Part shown: piece by piece, positions 52,986-63,859 of the stretch
Layout: every line of letters begins with the position of its first letter
How positions within the stretch are numbered: the stretch's first letter is position 1
Assembly (NCBI RefSeq): GCF_037892195.1
Contig: NZ_JATACI010000002.1
Coordinates: 3,348,001 to 3,412,000 of the forward strand
Direction of reading: 5' to 3'
DNA: 64,000 nt
Source: Yoonia sp. GPGPB17
GTDB taxonomy: Bacteria; Pseudomonadota; Alphaproteobacteria; Rhodobacterales; Rhodobacteraceae
Notes under the pieces: model-generated
What the model was told of the DNA's origin: nothing
Databases searched by the model: none
What the model saw: the letters and a program-made list of their open reading frames with translations, nothing else
Made by a program: the position numbers and the translations under genes

Positions 52986-55900
52986 ACGCACTGATTGATG
53001 CCGCCTTTAACCGCAGCAAGGTTGTACAGCTGGTGCTGGTGTTTTTGCTGGCCGTTGGATCACTGTCCTACATTGCCATCCCAAAAGAGAGCAATCCCGA
53101 GATCCCGATCCCGATTGTCTTTGTGTCGGCGTCGGTGGATGGGATTTCGCCAGAAGATTCCGAAGATGTCCTTGTCGGCCCGTTGGAAAACGAGTTCGCT
53201 TCTCTTACGGGCTTGAAATCCATGACAGCCATAGCCAGCGAAGGGCGCGGTGCTGTTCAATTGGACTTTGAACCCGGCTTTGATGCGGATGAGGCTTTGG
53301 ACAAGGTCCGCGAAGGTGCCGACAGGGTTGAAGATGATTTGCCGTCGGATGCGACGGTCATTGTCACCGAAATCAATACGGCCCTGTTCCCCATCCTGAC
53401 CGTTATTCTGTCCGGGCCGGTGCCCGAGCGGACGTTGAATGCGCTGGCCGAAGATTTGCAGGATGATATCGCAGCACTGAGCGGTGTGTTGGAAGTTGAT
53501 GTTGCTGGCAAACGCACTGCATTGATGGAAGTGCTGATCGACCCGACTGTATTTGAAACCTATAACATCACCTTCAACGAGCTGATCAGTTCAATCACCA
53601 ACAACAACCAGTTGATTGCCGCAGGGGCAATTGAAAGCGAGGCCGGTCGACTGGTTTTGAAAGTGCCAGGCCTGATCGAAGACATCGAAGATGTGATGGA
53701 ACTGCCCGTGCTGGTGCGCGGCCAGACCGTCGTTACATTCGCGGATGTCGCCACGATACGCCGTACATTCGAAGACCCCACCGGTTTTGCCCGTATCGAC
53801 GGCCAACCAGCCTTGGCACTTGAGATCAAAAAACGTGTCGGCGCCAATATCATCGAAACCGTTGATGAGGTTCGCAGTTTGATTGAAGCGCGGCAAACCG
53901 AATGGCCCGAAAACGTACAGGTCCGCTATACACTGGACGAAAGTGAAACAGTCAAAACGATGCTGTCGGACCTAGAGGCCAATGTGATAGCCGCCATCAT
54001 TCTGGTCATGATCGTTGTTGTCTACGCCCTTGGTTTGCGGTCATCTTTGCTCGTCGGACTGGCCATTCCGGGTGCGTTCCTGACGGGTGTCGCAGGTCTC
54101 TATTTCATGGGTTTCACGATGAATATCGTGGTCTTGTTTTCCCTGATCCTTGTTGTCGGCATGCTGGTGGACGGGGCGATTGTAACCACCGAACTGGCTG
54201 ACAGGTATCTTCACGAGGGCCAATCCCCGAAAGAGGCCTATGCGCGTGCGGCCAAACGCATGGCCTGGCCGATCATCGCATCTACCGCCACCACGCTTTG
54301 TGTGTTCTTCCCACTGTTGTTCTGGTCCGGCGTTGTAGGCGAGTTCATGAAATTCCTACCGATCACCGTAATCTTCACACTTGCGGCATCGCTGTTCATG
54401 GCGCTGGTATTTATTCCGGTCATGGGCGGTCTGATCGGCAAGCGGCAGGCCCAATCGGCCACGGCCAAGGCACAGCTTTATGCCGCAGAACAAGGTGATC
54501 CGCGTCAGATGACGGGGTTTATGGGTGGTTATGTACGTGTCCTTGAATGGTCGATCTTGCGGCCATGGACCACGCTTAGTCTGGCGATGATGGCGCTGAT
54601 TGCGTCCTTTGTCGCTTATGGCAGTCTTGGCAACGGCCTGACGTTCTTTCCTGAAGTAGAGCCTGACTATGCTCAGGTTGAAGTGCGCGCGAAGGATAAC
54701 TTCTCGGTCTATGAACAAGACGCGCTGGTACGGCAAGTTGAAGCCCGTCTTGCGATTTATGATGAAGTCGCGAGCGTCTATGCCCGTTCGGGCGGCGGCA
54801 ACGATGGGACTGATACGATTGGCGCGATCCAGCTGGAATTGGCTGATTGGGATACGCGCCGGACGGTCGGATTGATCGCCGAGGACATCCGCGCCGATAT
54901 GGCGGAGATCCCGGGCATTGATGTGCAGGTGCAGACGGATTCGGGTGGGCCCGGTGGCGGCAAGCCAATCAATCTGGAGGTTGTGGGCAACAATCCTGAC
55001 GATCAGGAGGCCGCCGTTGAAATGATTCTGGCAGAGATGACGCGCCTAGGTGGCTTCATTGATGTGGTGGACACGCGCCCCAGCCCGGGCGTCGAATGGC
55101 AAATTGCCGTCGACCGGTCCGAAGCGGCGCGCAGTGGCGCCAGTGTGGCGGTGCTGGGCCAAGCAGTGCAGCTGCTGACGCGCGGCATCACTGTCGCGAA
55201 TTACCGCCCCGAGGACGGCGACGGCGAAGTGGATATCGTTGTGCGCTTCCCTGCCGGTGACCGGACACTGGCCGAGCTTGAGGTGCTGCGTGTGCCCACA
55301 GACGCGGGCCTTGTGCCGATCTCGAACTTCGTGTCCTTTTCGCCTGCACCGCGCAGTGGGGTGATCACCCGAATTGATCAGGAGCGTGTCGTCACGATCT
55401 CGGCCGATGTGGCCCCCGGCGTGTTGCCCAATGATCAGACGGTTGCACTTGAGGGCGCTATCGAGACCATGGACCTTCCCGCGGGTATACGTGTCGAATT
55501 CGGCGGTGAGGCGGAGGAGCAGGAAGAATCGATGACCTTCCTGATTGGCGCTTTCTTTGCAGCGATTGGGTTGATGTTTGTGATTCTGCTCACGCAGTTC
55601 AACAGCTTCTGGCAGGCCTTTATTGTAATGTCGGCGATTGTGTTTTCTATCGCAGGTGTCTTGCTGGGGCTGATGATCACCGGGCGCCCCTTTGGTGTTG
55701 TCATGGGCGGCATCGGGGTGATCGCTTTGGCGGGGATCGTGGTGAACAACAACATCGTCCTGATCGATACGTTCAATCTGCTCAAGGCCGAAGGTTTATC
55801 TTCGCTGGAGGCTGCTTTGCGGACGGGGGCCCAGCGTTTGCGCCCGGTTGTGCTGACCTCGGTGACAACTGCATTGGGTCTGATGCCGATGGTGATTGGT

Positions 55901-56101
55901 TTGAACATCAACTTCTTCACCCGCGAGATCGTCTATGGCGCGCCCTCTACTCAGTGGTGGACCGAACTATCAAGCGCGATTGCGGGTGGTTTGATCTTTG
56001 CGACAGTGCTGACATTGCTGGTCACGCCAGCCATGCTGATGCTGGGCGAACGTCGGGCGAAGCGGTCCGAGGCGGGGCCGGGACTGATGCCCGCCGCATA
56101 G
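52982..56101 (+). CDS. RND family transporter, second pump, changed proton-relay Asp
   Basis: A 1039-residue AcrB-like transporter with twelve helices and two large porter loops; intact frame. The helix-4 relay, VDDA in most family members, reads G-M-L-V-D-G-A-I-V: the first Asp is kept and the second is replaced by Gly. Helix 10 reads GIVVNNNIVLIDT, lacking the AcrB lysine. These changes may mean a different coupling or a specialised subfamily. Substrate unknown. Head-to-tail overlap with the adaptor (ATGA); convergent with the amine oxidase, stops one base apart. Confidence 0.9.
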   Translation: MNALIDAAFNRSKVVQLVLVFLLAVGSLSYIAIPKESNPEIPIPIVFVSASVDGISPEDSEDVLVGPLENEFASLTGLKSMTAIASEGRGAVQLDFEPGFDADEALDKVREGADRVEDDLPSDATVIVTEINTALFPILTVILSGPVPERTLNALAEDLQDDIAALSGVLEVDVAGKRTALMEVLIDPTVFETYNITFNELISSITNNNQLIAAGAIESEAGRLVLKVPGLIEDIEDVMELPVLVRGQTVVTFADVATIRRTFEDPTGFARIDGQPALALEIKKRVGANIIETVDEVRSLIEARQTEWPENVQVRYTLDESETVKTMLSDLEANVIAAIILVMIVVVYALGLRSSLLVGLAIPGAFLTGVAGLYFMGFTMNIVVLFSLILVVGMLVDGAIVTTELADRYLHEGQSPKEAYARAAKRMAWPIIASTATTLCVFFPLLFWSGVVGEFMKFLPITVIFTLAASLFMALVFIPVMGGLIGKRQAQSATAKAQLYAAEQGDPRQMTGFMGGYVRVLEWSILRPWTTLSLAMMALIASFVAYGSLGNGLTFFPEVEPDYAQVEVRAKDNFSVYEQDALVRQVEARLAIYDEVASVYARSGGGNDGTDTIGAIQLELADWDTRRTVGLIAEDIRADMAEIPGIDVQVQTDSGGPGGGKPINLEVVGNNPDDQEAAVEMILAEMTRLGGFIDVVDTRPSPGVEWQIAVDRSEAARSGASVAVLGQAVQLLTRGITVANYRPEDGDGEVDIVVRFPAGDRTLAELEVLRVPTDAGLVPISNFVSFSPAPRSGVITRIDQERVVTISADVAPGVLPNDQTVALEGAIETMDLPAGIRVEFGGEAEEQEESMTFLIGAFFAAIGLMFVILLTQFNSFWQAFIVMSAIVFSIAGVLLGLMITGRPFGVVMGGIGVIALAGIVVNNNIVLIDTFNLLKAEGLSSLEAALRTGAQRLRPVVLTSVTTALGLMPMVIGLNINFFTREIVYGAPSTQWWTELSSAIAGGLIFATVLTLLVTPAMLMLGERRAKRSEAGPGLMPAA

Positions 56102-56102
56102 T

Positions 56103-57152
56103 CTAAGGTGTTAGGATCTGTGCTGCAGCCGTTTCGGCGGCTGCCAGCGCGCCTTCGATCAACCCGCCATTGTCCGGTGCCATCTCTGTGGTCGCAAACA
56201 ACAGTTTTCCGCCCCACATGTTTTGCAGGGTATCTGGCATCTGATAGGGTGGATGCCCTTGCGGTGGGGCGGCATCAGCTGGCGTCGCCGTGAGCGGGTC
56301 TTGCGACCAATCTTCCAGCATAGTGGCAAGTGGCGTACTGGCTTCAGGCCCAAACAGGTTGGCAAGCTGATCAACGGCTGCAGTTTGCAGGGCATCGCCT
56401 GCCCGCATGCGGATGTCAGCCGGGATACCCATGAACCCAAAGAGCGCACCAAATGCGCCGTCTCGTGGGCTTGCATCATGAATTTCCACCATGGGTCCAC
56501 GGCGGCTGCTGGCATCGCCAGACAGGCTGCGGGCGCGCCAGAATGGCGTGGGGTAGACCGCCACGAATTTGGCATGTGCGCCCATCCATGTCGGGATGTC
56601 TTGCAGGGCAGACATTGCACCTTTGGGTAGCGCAGGCGCGAAGCTGAGTTGTGCTGTCAGGCGGGGTGGGAGGCAAAGGACGATCCGGTCAGCAGTGGCT
56701 GTTTCTCCGTCGGAGAAGGCTACAGCCGGGCCATCTTGGACTGTCTTTGCGATCCTGTTGGTCTGCACCCTTGTCGGATCAAGTCGGCCAGCAAGCGCAT
56801 CAGTCAATGCCGATGTGCCGCCACTAACACGCAAAGACCCCGCCATCGACATAAAGCCTGCGTTGCGTTGAACGTCACCAGAGGATTGCTCATAGAGCTG
56901 ATCGCCACTGCCCCATTGCTCAAACAGATGTAGGTCAAGATCATCAACCAGTTGCGCCACACGGGTCTGGCCCGGCCAAACCCAAGATGGTCCAAGGTCG
57001 AATTTTGTGCCCGCCACATCAAGAGACTTGATCCGCCCACCAAGGCGTGACCGTGCCTCGACCAATTGATAGTCATGCCCGGCCTGTTGCAGCCGATATG
57101 CAAGGGATAGTCCGGACAGTCCACCGCCGACGATCAGTGTTTGAGTATGCAT
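56103..57152 (-). CDS. flavin monoamine oxidase family protein
   Basis: A 349-residue FAD amine oxidase: the Rossmann motif IVGGGLSGLSLAYRLQQAGHDYQLVEARSRLGGRI at 6-40, DLGPSWVWPGQ, and a C-terminal MWGGKLLFATTEMAPDNGGLIEGALAAAETAA that closes the FAD site. It should oxidise a small amine. Family members deaminate polyamines or aromatic amines; the substrate is not fixed. The start is taken as the ATG at 57152 (MHTQTL), because the longer open frame overlaps the LysR gene. It runs after the LysR gene on the same strand, with a 68-base gap, and could be controlled by it. Confidence 0.83.
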   Translation of the reverse strand: MHTQTLIVGGGLSGLSLAYRLQQAGHDYQLVEARSRLGGRIKSLDVAGTKFDLGPSWVWPGQTRVAQLVDDLDLHLFEQWGSGDQLYEQSSGDVQRNAGFMSMAGSLRVSGGTSALTDALAGRLDPTRVQTNRIAKTVQDGPAVAFSDGETATADRIVLCLPPRLTAQLSFAPALPKGAMSALQDIPTWMGAHAKFVAVYPTPFWRARSLSGDASSRRGPMVEIHDASPRDGAFGALFGFMGIPADIRMRAGDALQTAAVDQLANLFGPEASTPLATMLEDWSQDPLTATPADAAPPQGHPPYQMPDTLQNMWGGKLLFATTEMAPDNGGLIEGALAAAETAAAQILTP

Positions 57153-57220
57153 GTGGTGGCCTAAAGTTGTTGTTAGGCGAGCCATAAAGGAGTGGGGTGG
57201 GCAACGGTAGGCCGTGCCGT

Positions 57221-58111
57221 TCACATCAAAGCGACCTCGTGATCACTGGCCAATAGCTTGCCTAGCAGAGGATTGGGGAATTTGCGGGCGACAGTGACCG
57301 CATGAAAGCTCTCGCTAAGGCCCAATTGATGCCCCGCCTCAATCAACATGCCTGACTGCAGCTCGTTCTGGACCGCGATGGGCGGCAATACCCCAAGTCC
57401 GATGTCCTCACGTGTCAGCAAACGCATCATCGCGACGTCGTCAACCTCTGCGGCCAGCGTGGGTTCGATGCCTTCGCGTGCGCAAAGCCGGTCGAAACCG
57501 GCGCGCACAGGGCTGTCTTCGGTTGGGACGATGATGGGGTTTTCACGCAGCAACGTGGCCAGCGGTGCCTTGACAGACAAGCGCGAAGGTTTGCCGATCA
57601 GGCTGACGGGCTGGTCCGATATAGGCTGCGACGTGAAATTTGACATCGCGTCATGCGCCAGTGGGCTGTTGGTCAGGACGACATCAAGGCTGAGTGTTTC
57701 CAGACCTTGCAGCAGTTCAACCAGCGTGCCAGAGCGGAGCACCAGTTCGACATCAGGGAGCCCCAGCAGCGGCCGCAGAAATTCGATCTGAAAGTTGCGC
57801 GACAGCGTCGCTAGGGCGCCAACCCGCAAGACCTGACGCGGGCGTCCTTGCTGACTAAGCGTGCCCAGCAGGTCATTGCCTGCATCAAAGATTGTGTCCG
57901 CATAATCCAGGGCAATTCGCCCGGCCTCGGTCAGGTGCAACTGTCGACCGCGCCGTTCAAAGAGCGCGTGGCCCAAACGGTCTTCAAGTTTACGGATTTG
58001 TACGGAGAGCGCTGATTGCGACAAGTTCAGTTTCCCGGCGGTGCGGGTTAGGTTGCCGTCATGGGCCACGGCCCAGAAATAGCGCAGGTGGTTATAATTC
58101 ATATCCGACAT
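57221..58111 (-). CDS. LysR-family regulator, divergent from the dabBA operon
   Basis: A 296-residue LysR regulator. N-terminal winged helix-turn-helix: NYNHLRYFWAVAHDGNLTRTAGKLNLSQSALSVQIRKLEDRLG, then the periplasmic-binding-type effector domain (about 95-295). LysR regulators of this position next to dab genes are known in other bacteria, so control of dabBA by inorganic carbon is a fair inference. Start: ATG 58111 or 58102 (MSDM or MNYN), both in frame. A 104-base gap separates it from the dabB start at 58216 and contains the shared promoter. Confidence 0.87.
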   Translation of the reverse strand: MSDMNYNHLRYFWAVAHDGNLTRTAGKLNLSQSALSVQIRKLEDRLGHALFERRGRQLHLTEAGRIALDYADTIFDAGNDLLGTLSQQGRPRQVLRVGALATLSRNFQIEFLRPLLGLPDVELVLRSGTLVELLQGLETLSLDVVLTNSPLAHDAMSNFTSQPISDQPVSLIGKPSRLSVKAPLATLLRENPIIVPTEDSPVRAGFDRLCAREGIEPTLAAEVDDVAMMRLLTREDIGLGVLPPIAVQNELQSGMLIEAGHQLGLSESFHAVTVARKFPNPLLGKLLASDHEVALM

Positions 58112-58215
58112 ATCGTTCACTTTAATCGAACAGTATGTAGCAAACAATGTATTTTTTATCTTGAAGAGGGTGACATATCTCGTCTTGAAACAACTCAATG
58201 CGACGGAGACCGCCC

Positions 58216-59801
58216 ATGTTGCTCAACGCTCTACCCCTTCTGGCACCGCTTATCCTGCTGGCCGCCGCCTTCGCCCCCGTTTTATACAAGAAGTCTCTGC
58301 GCAAAAAGGCGCGTTAATCGCAGAACAGGCGACGCTGGGGGCAATCACGGTGGCGATCTTGTCGGCGATCGTGCTGGCGGTCAACGGGAGCGGCGACAGC
58401 TTTTTGTTGGGGTTTTTCGGGGTCGGAATGTCGGTGCGGCTTGATGTTGTGAGCATCGTGATGCTCTTGCTGGTCACATTCATCGGCTGGGTGGTGGTGC
58501 GTTATGCCCGCACATATCTGGATGGCGAAGACCGGCAGGATACTTTTACTTTCTGGCTCTTAGCGACTCTTGCTGCGGTGTTGTTGCTGGTGCAGTCAGG
58601 GAACGTGACGCAGTTCGTTGGCGCATGGATCGCGACGAGCATTTGTTTGCACAAGCTGCTTCTGTTCTACCCCGGGCGGGTAGCCGCGCAGCGGGCGGCG
58701 CACAAGAAATACGTGATGGCGCGGGTTGGTGATGTGTCTATAATTGGTGCGGCCGTGTTGTTGGTCAGTGCCTATGGCACAACACAGATTTCGGCAATCC
58801 TGTCCGAGGCCGGGCAGGGCGCAGGTGGCAGATTGGGTGTCGCTGCGGCAGCGTTGATTGCGTTGGCTGCGGTCCTGAAATCCGCGCAGTTCCCGACACA
58901 TGGTTGGCTGACCGAAGTGATGGAAGCGCCAACGCCGGTATCCGCATTGTTGCACGCCGGTGTGGTCAACGCGGGAGGCTTCGCGCTGATCCGCTTTGCA
59001 GATGTAATGCTGTTGTCGCCGCTGGTGCTAGCAATTCTGGTCATGATAGGTGGGTTTACGGCACTGTTTGGTGGATTGGTCATGCTGACCCAGCCCACAG
59101 TGAAAGCGTCGCTCGCTTGGTCCACTATCGCGCAGATGGGTTTCATGATCCTGCAATGTGGTCTGGCGCTCTTTCCGCTGGCACTGCTGCACATCGTGGC
59201 GCACTCGCTTTACAAGGCGCATGCCTTCCTGTCTGCGGGCAACGCGGTACAGAATGTGGCCGCGATCCGCAAACCCGGGCCAGTTGCGGTGCCAGATCTG
59301 GGCGCTGTGACACGCGCCTTCGTCGTCGCGTTGGCGATCTATGGCGTGGTCTATGCGATCCTTGGTCTGGGCTTCGACTTTGGTGGTAAGTCCCCACAAG
59401 CGGTGGCGCTTGGTGCGATCCTGATTTTCGGTGTTGCCTATCTCCTGGCCCAGGGATTCGCGGATGAAGCGCCGCGCGCGCTGACACAACGCACCGCCGG
59501 TTATGCGGCAGCCGTGACCCTCAGCTATCTTGTCCTGCAACGTGCGTCGGAGTGGCTGACCGCTGGCACATTGCCACAGACTCCACAGGCAGGCGCGTTG
59601 GAGTGGGCATTGATCCTGCTTGCCATGATCAGCTTTGGCCTTGTGGCGCTCGCACAAGCAACACTGCCTTTGTGGTCCTACCATCCAGCGGCGCAAGGTC
59701 TGCGCGTTCATCTGACGAACGGGCTTTATATCAATGCCATTTCCGACCGTATTTTGGGCGGTTGGAAGGGGACGCCACACAACAAAGGAGCGGTACTATG
59801 A
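58216..59801 (+). CDS. dabB: DabB, NADH-dehydrogenase-like subunit of the inorganic carbon transporter, shifted at N-terminus
   Basis: NuoL-type membrane subunit that couples cation flow to CO2/bicarbonate uptake with DabA. The start at 58216 ([15 protein letters not shown]) has GGAG 7 bases upstream. The frame shifts at the A5 run 58303-58307; A6 would give [17 protein letters not shown] and a continuous protein of about 528 residues. The rest is typical: [33 protein letters not shown] is the proton-channel helix signature of the family, with [15 protein letters not shown] following. Fourteen or so helices. As read now, the frame from 58161 is open but lacks a fitting start. Stop overlaps dabA (ATGA). 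Confidence 0.87.
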
Positions 59802-62200
59802 AGGCGGAAACAAACGCAGGCTATTCCGGCGCACATCTGGACGTGATCGCCAAGGCAGAGGCCGCAGGTCGCGCTATTCCACCGCTTTGGCCATTGTCGT
59901 CTTCGGTCGCCGTGAACCCATTCCTGGGCCAGACAGAGCAGAGTTTGCCACAAGTTGGCGCATTGCTGGGCCGGATTTCCGGGACTGCCGTGACCATGCC
60001 GCGCGACTGGTATCAGGCAAAGATCAGTGATGGGACCATCAACGATGCGGATTTGATGGCTGCATTGGCCCAGTTCCCGGGTGCAGCGAAGGATGTCGCG
60101 ACGCTCAAAGCGGCTGCAGAAGGTGCATCCGCTGCCACCGTCGCTTTGCCAACAGTGGCGGATCTGGCGGCAGAGGTGTCGGGCATCGACTGGCCGGGTA
60201 TCGTGGAAGAGCGGTTTGGCGTTTGGGCAGCTGGTTACTTCGATGCCGGTCAAGCGCTCTGGCAGAACAAGCCAGGACGCCGGGCATTTGATGTCTGGCG
60301 TGACTTTGCCAGTCGCGATTTGACGGCCGAGATCGCAGGCCTTTACGGGTTTGGCAGCTTGGTCGCGAATACCGCAGCGCGCGCGCGGACGGCGCTGGTT
60401 GATGCCGCGGATGTATTGGAGCTGCGTGCTGAGGAGAGCGAGACTTACTTCCACCAGCTGTTGTTGGGTTTGGGCGGTTGGTCACAGGTTGCCCGTTACC
60501 GTCTTTGGGAAGCAGAGCTGGCCGGTGGTACTGACTTGACGCTGGTGGATGTTCTGACCATTCGGATGATTTGGGAGCAGGCGCTCTATACGCACTACGG
60601 ATCAGAGATTGAGGCGAAATGGCAGGAGGTGCGTGCGGCGCATGCCACACCTGTCAAACCGTCTGAGGATCAGTTGATTGATGCCGCGTTGCAGGCCGCC
60701 GCTGAGTTCGCTGGACAGCGCGGACTTGCCGAGACGTTAGGCGCATCATCTGAGCCTGCGTTGGAGGGGCGGCCTGCGCTGCAGGCGGCGTTTTGTATTG
60801 ATGTGCGGTCCGAGGTGTTTCGCCGCGCATTAGAGAGCGTTGATCCGCGCATTCAGACATTGGGTTTTGCGGGCTTCTTTGGTTTGACCGCATCGCACCA
60901 AAGCTTTGCGTCGGATGTTGTTGAAAAGCGTCTGCCTGTACTGCTGAACCACGGTGTGACGAGCTATGCCGGTGCCGATGCGGTGGCGGATCAGACTGCA
61001 CGTTTCAGCGCCCGCGCCAAACGTGCCTGGGGGCGGTTCAAGCTGGCGGCTGTATCATCCTTTGCCTTTGTGGAGGCCTCTGGTCCGATCTACGTGGGCA
61101 AGCTTTTGCGCGACGCGCTGGGTGTGGATGCGGCGAAAGGGCCGGACAGTCAGGCGCCCATGCTGGATAAAAGCTTTGGTCTTGAGGATCGGATCGGTGC
61201 GGCGACGTCTATCCTTGGTGCCATGTCGATGACCGAGAATTTTGCGCCTCTCGTTCTGCTCTTTGGGCATGGCGCCAATGTGGTGAACAACCCGCATGCC
61301 AGCGCGCTGCATTGCGGTGCGTGCGGGGGATACACGGGTGAAGTGAATGCGCGGCTCTTGGCGGGTATTCTCAACGATAAGGATGTGCGCGCCGGGTTGG
61401 CAGAGAACGGGATTAAGATCCCGGAAGACACGCTGTTCGTTGGTGGTCTGCACGACACGACGACGGATGATGTGACGATCTACGATGCTGACTTTCCGGG
61501 GCATTCCCACCAGAGCCACCTCGCGACAGCACAGGATTGGCTGGCCGCGGCCGGTAAACTGGCGCGGACCGAGCGTGCTTTGCGCCTGCCGCGCGCGGCG
61601 AATGGGGATGATGTCAGCAAACGGAGCCGCGATTGGTCCGAGACCAGACCCGAGTGGGCGTTGGCCGGTTGTAAGGCGTTTATTGCAGCACCGCGGGCGC
61701 GGACAAAGGGCAAAGGGCTTGCCGGTCGGGCGTTTCTGCACGACTACGACTGGCAGAAAGACGAAGGGTTCGGTGTTCTGGAGTTGATCCTGACCGCGCC
61801 TGTGGTCGTGGCCAGTTGGATCAGTCTGCAATACTATGGCTCGGTTGTTGCCCCTGACTTGTTTGGTGCGGGCAATAAGTTGCTTCACAATGTTACTGGC
61901 GGGATCGGTGTGGTTGAGGGCAACGGTGGTGCGCTGCGCACCGGTCTGCCGTGGCAGTCGGTGCATGATGGTGAAGGCTATGCCCATGACCCGCTGCGTC
62001 TGTCGGTCTGTGTGGAAGCACCGGCTGAGGCGATCGCCGCGATCTTGGAGAAGCATCCGAATGTGCGGGCGCTCTTTGACAATCGCTGGCTGCATTTGTT
62101 CACGTTAAACGCGGATGGACAAATGGACCAACGATACGATGGTGATATCAAGTGGGTGCCCTTTGACGGGGTGACCTCGGAAGGCGCAATTGCGGCCTAG
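59798..62200 (+). CDS. dabA: DabA, zinc-dependent inorganic carbon transporter subunit (DUF2309)
   Basis: An 800-residue DUF2309 protein related to beta-carbonic anhydrases. Together with DabB it accumulates bicarbonate. The zinc ligands established in Halothiobacillus DabA are conserved here: C333 and D335 in [10 protein letters not shown]491 in [23 protein letters not shown], and C506 in the same loop. Start at 59798 ([10 protein letters not shown]) overlaps the dabB stop; an upstream open frame overlaps dabB. The operon is led by the divergent LysR gene. In a heterotroph the bicarbonate probably feeds anaplerotic carboxylases. Confidence 0.93.
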   Translation: MKAETNAGYSGAHLDVIAKAEAAGRAIPPLWPLSSSVAVNPFLGQTEQSLPQVGALLGRISGTAVTMPRDWYQAKISDGTINDADLMAALAQFPGAAKDVATLKAAAEGASAATVALPTVADLAAEVSGIDWPGIVEERFGVWAAGYFDAGQALWQNKPGRRAFDVWRDFASRDLTAEIAGLYGFGSLVANTAARARTALVDAADVLELRAEESETYFHQLLLGLGGWSQVARYRLWEAELAGGTDLTLVDVLTIRMIWEQALYTHYGSEIEAKWQEVRAAHATPVKPSEDQLIDAALQAAAEFAGQRGLAETLGASSEPALEGRPALQAAFCIDVRSEVFRRALESVDPRIQTLGFAGFFGLTASHQSFASDVVEKRLPVLLNHGVTSYAGADAVADQTARFSARAKRAWGRFKLAAVSSFAFVEASGPIYVGKLLRDALGVDAAKGPDSQAPMLDKSFGLEDRIGAATSILGAMSMTENFAPLVLLFGHGANVVNNPHASALHCGACGGYTGEVNARLLAGILNDKDVRAGLAENGIKIPEDTLFVGGLHDTTTDDVTIYDADFPGHSHQSHLATAQDWLAAAGKLARTERALRLPRAANGDDVSKRSRDWSETRPEWALAGCKAFIAAPRARTKGKGLAGRAFLHDYDWQKDEGFGVLELILTAPVVVASWISLQYYGSVVAPDLFGAGNKLLHNVTGGIGVVEGNGGALRTGLPWQSVHDGEGYAHDPLRLSVCVEAPAEAIAAILEKHPNVRALFDNRWLHLFTLNADGQMDQRYDGDIKWVPFDGVTSEGAIAA

Positions 62201-63304
62201 CGGTTTGCGGTTTGATCTTCAACCAATGCACGCTTGCCGATTTGGGCAAGCGTGATGCTGGTTTCTGATTTCATAACAGACCAGAGTTCGTGCAAACCTT
62301 CCTCACCGCCAGCGGCAATAGCGAATTGTAGGATGCGCCCTAAGAAGGTGAAGTTGGCGCCTTGGGCGTAGGCTTTCACTACGTCTTCACCACCACGCAG
62401 ACCCGTGTCGTAGAACAGCGGGTAGTCGGGGCCGAGGGCCTTGCGGATTTCTGCAAGCTTAAGGATAGGTGGCGGCGCGCTGTCCAGTTGGCGTGAACCG
62501 TGGCTGGATACTTGGATCGCGTCGACACCTGCGGTTTTCAGCGCGACTGAGTCCTCTGTGTCCAGCACGCCTTTGACGACCAGTTTACCGGGCCACATGT
62601 CGCGCAGGCGGGCCAGCGTGTCCCAATCGGCTTTGGCCCGGCTTTCGGTGCGGTCGAAGTCGTAGCCGTCCATGTCGAAATTCGCCATCTGCGGTTTACC
62701 CGCAAAAAGTGACGTCAGCGACCAGCGCGGGTGCAGGGCGAAGTCGATGAACTGTTTGGGGCCGATCTTGAACGGCATGGTAAAGCCGTGGCGCAGCTCG
62801 CGCGGGCGGCGGCCTACTTCGGCCACATCGACTGTCAGGACGATGGTGTCGTATCCTGCAAGCTTTGGCTCGGTCCACCAATTTGAAAGTGCCGGTTCCG
62901 TCGCCGCTGAAATACAGCTGAAACCATGCATTGCCCTCGGCCTCTTCGATCAGCGGCTCCATCGCTGTTGAGGCGACCGTGGACACGCCCAAAGGCACGT
63001 TCTCGCGCACGGCCAACCTTGCCAGCATCATATCAGCACCGGGACCGGAGAGGTTACACATGCCCATGGGGCTGATGCCGAAAGGAGCCTTGGTGGGTTT
63101 GTCCCATAGCGGTACAGAAAGCGACCTGTCGCTCACATCGCGCAGGATACGCGGGCGCAGTTCCAAATTGTCAAAGGCCGCACGATTGCGCGCGGCCCCT
63201 GTTTCGGCACCAGCGGCACCGTCGATATAGTCAAAAACCATCCAGGGAAGACGTTTGCGTGCGAGACGTCGGGCATCTTCACTGGAGTGGATATTTGGGG
63301 CCAT
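62197..63304 (-). pseudogene. slcD: FMN-dependent alpha-hydroxy-acid dehydrogenase (probable 3-sulfolactate dehydrogenase SlcD), frameshifted
   Basis: TIM-barrel flavoenzyme of the lactate/glycolate oxidase family. The first part (MAPNIHSSEDARRLARKRLPWMVFDYIDGAAG, SPMGMCNLSGPGADMMLARLAVRENVP) reads from 63304; the second (AGYDTIVLTVDVAEVGRRPRELRHGF, VKGVLDTEDSVALK, SSHGSRQLD, FYDTGLRGGEDVVKAYAQGA) is in another frame. The break lies near 62858-62866; removing one T of the AAGCTTGCA (minus strand) joins AKA and AGYDTI. Catalytic His and Arg (SHGSRQLD) are present. Following directly after comE it resembles Roseovarius SlcD, which oxidises 3-sulfolactate to sulfopyruvate. L-lactate dehydrogenase is the alternative. 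Stop overlaps dabA end. Confidence 0.8.
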
Positions 63305-63859
63305 TTAGCTGGCCACGGCCTTCATGAAGCGATCACGGATAACAACAGGGTCCATCGTGATCACCGGCAGCTTGATGTTGCCGCTGTCACATTTGCTGAC
63401 GATGATGGTCATCTGCTTGCTGTCGATGGCGTCTTGCAGGACCTTGCCGGTGTCCACATCGTCACAAACCACAACGTTTTCGCAGCCACAGGCCTTTGCG
63501 ACGTTCTCGAGCTTGGTTTTCTTGCCAGCATAGGTCGGCTGGTCGCCGGTAGAGCCGTAGGACCCATTGTCGATGATCAACAAGATGAAGTTATCCGCTA
63601 CGTTGTTGGCAATGGTTGGCAGCGTGCCAAGGTTCGTCAGAACAGAACCGTCACCATCTATCGAGATGACAGTCTTGTCCTGTGCCAGCGCAAGGCCAAG
63701 ACCGATGGACGAGGACAGGCCCATTGTGCCCAGCATGTAAAAGTTCTTGGCATTGTCGTCGATCATGTGCAGCTCTTGGCTGGGTAGACCGATGTTACAG
63801 ACAACCAGATTGTCATGCAGGATAGGTGCGATTTCGCGTAGGATTTCTGAACGGATCAT
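63305..63859 (-). CDS. comE: sulfopyruvate decarboxylase, beta subunit ComE
   Basis: A 184-residue ThDP-binding subunit: VISIDGDGSVLTNLGTLPTIANN (about 69-91) is the GDGS...N cofactor motif and carries the ThDP pyrophosphate/Mg contacts; LIIDNGSYGSTGDQPTYAGKKT follows. Together with ComD it decarboxylates sulfopyruvate to sulfoacetaldehyde. In Roseobacter relatives this feeds the Xsc pathway (sulfolactate degradation). Stop abuts the slcD start; the start (63859) overlaps the comD stop (ATGA). The three genes slcD, comE, comD therefore form an operon. Confidence 0.9.
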   Translation of the reverse strand: MIRSEILREIAPILHDNLVVCNIGLPSQELHMIDDNAKNFYMLGTMGLSSSIGLGLALAQDKTVISIDGDGSVLTNLGTLPTIANNVADNFILLIIDNGSYGSTGDQPTYAGKKTKLENVAKACGCENVVVCDDVDTGKVLQDAIDSKQMTIIVSKCDSGNIKLPVITMDPVVIRDRFMKAVAS

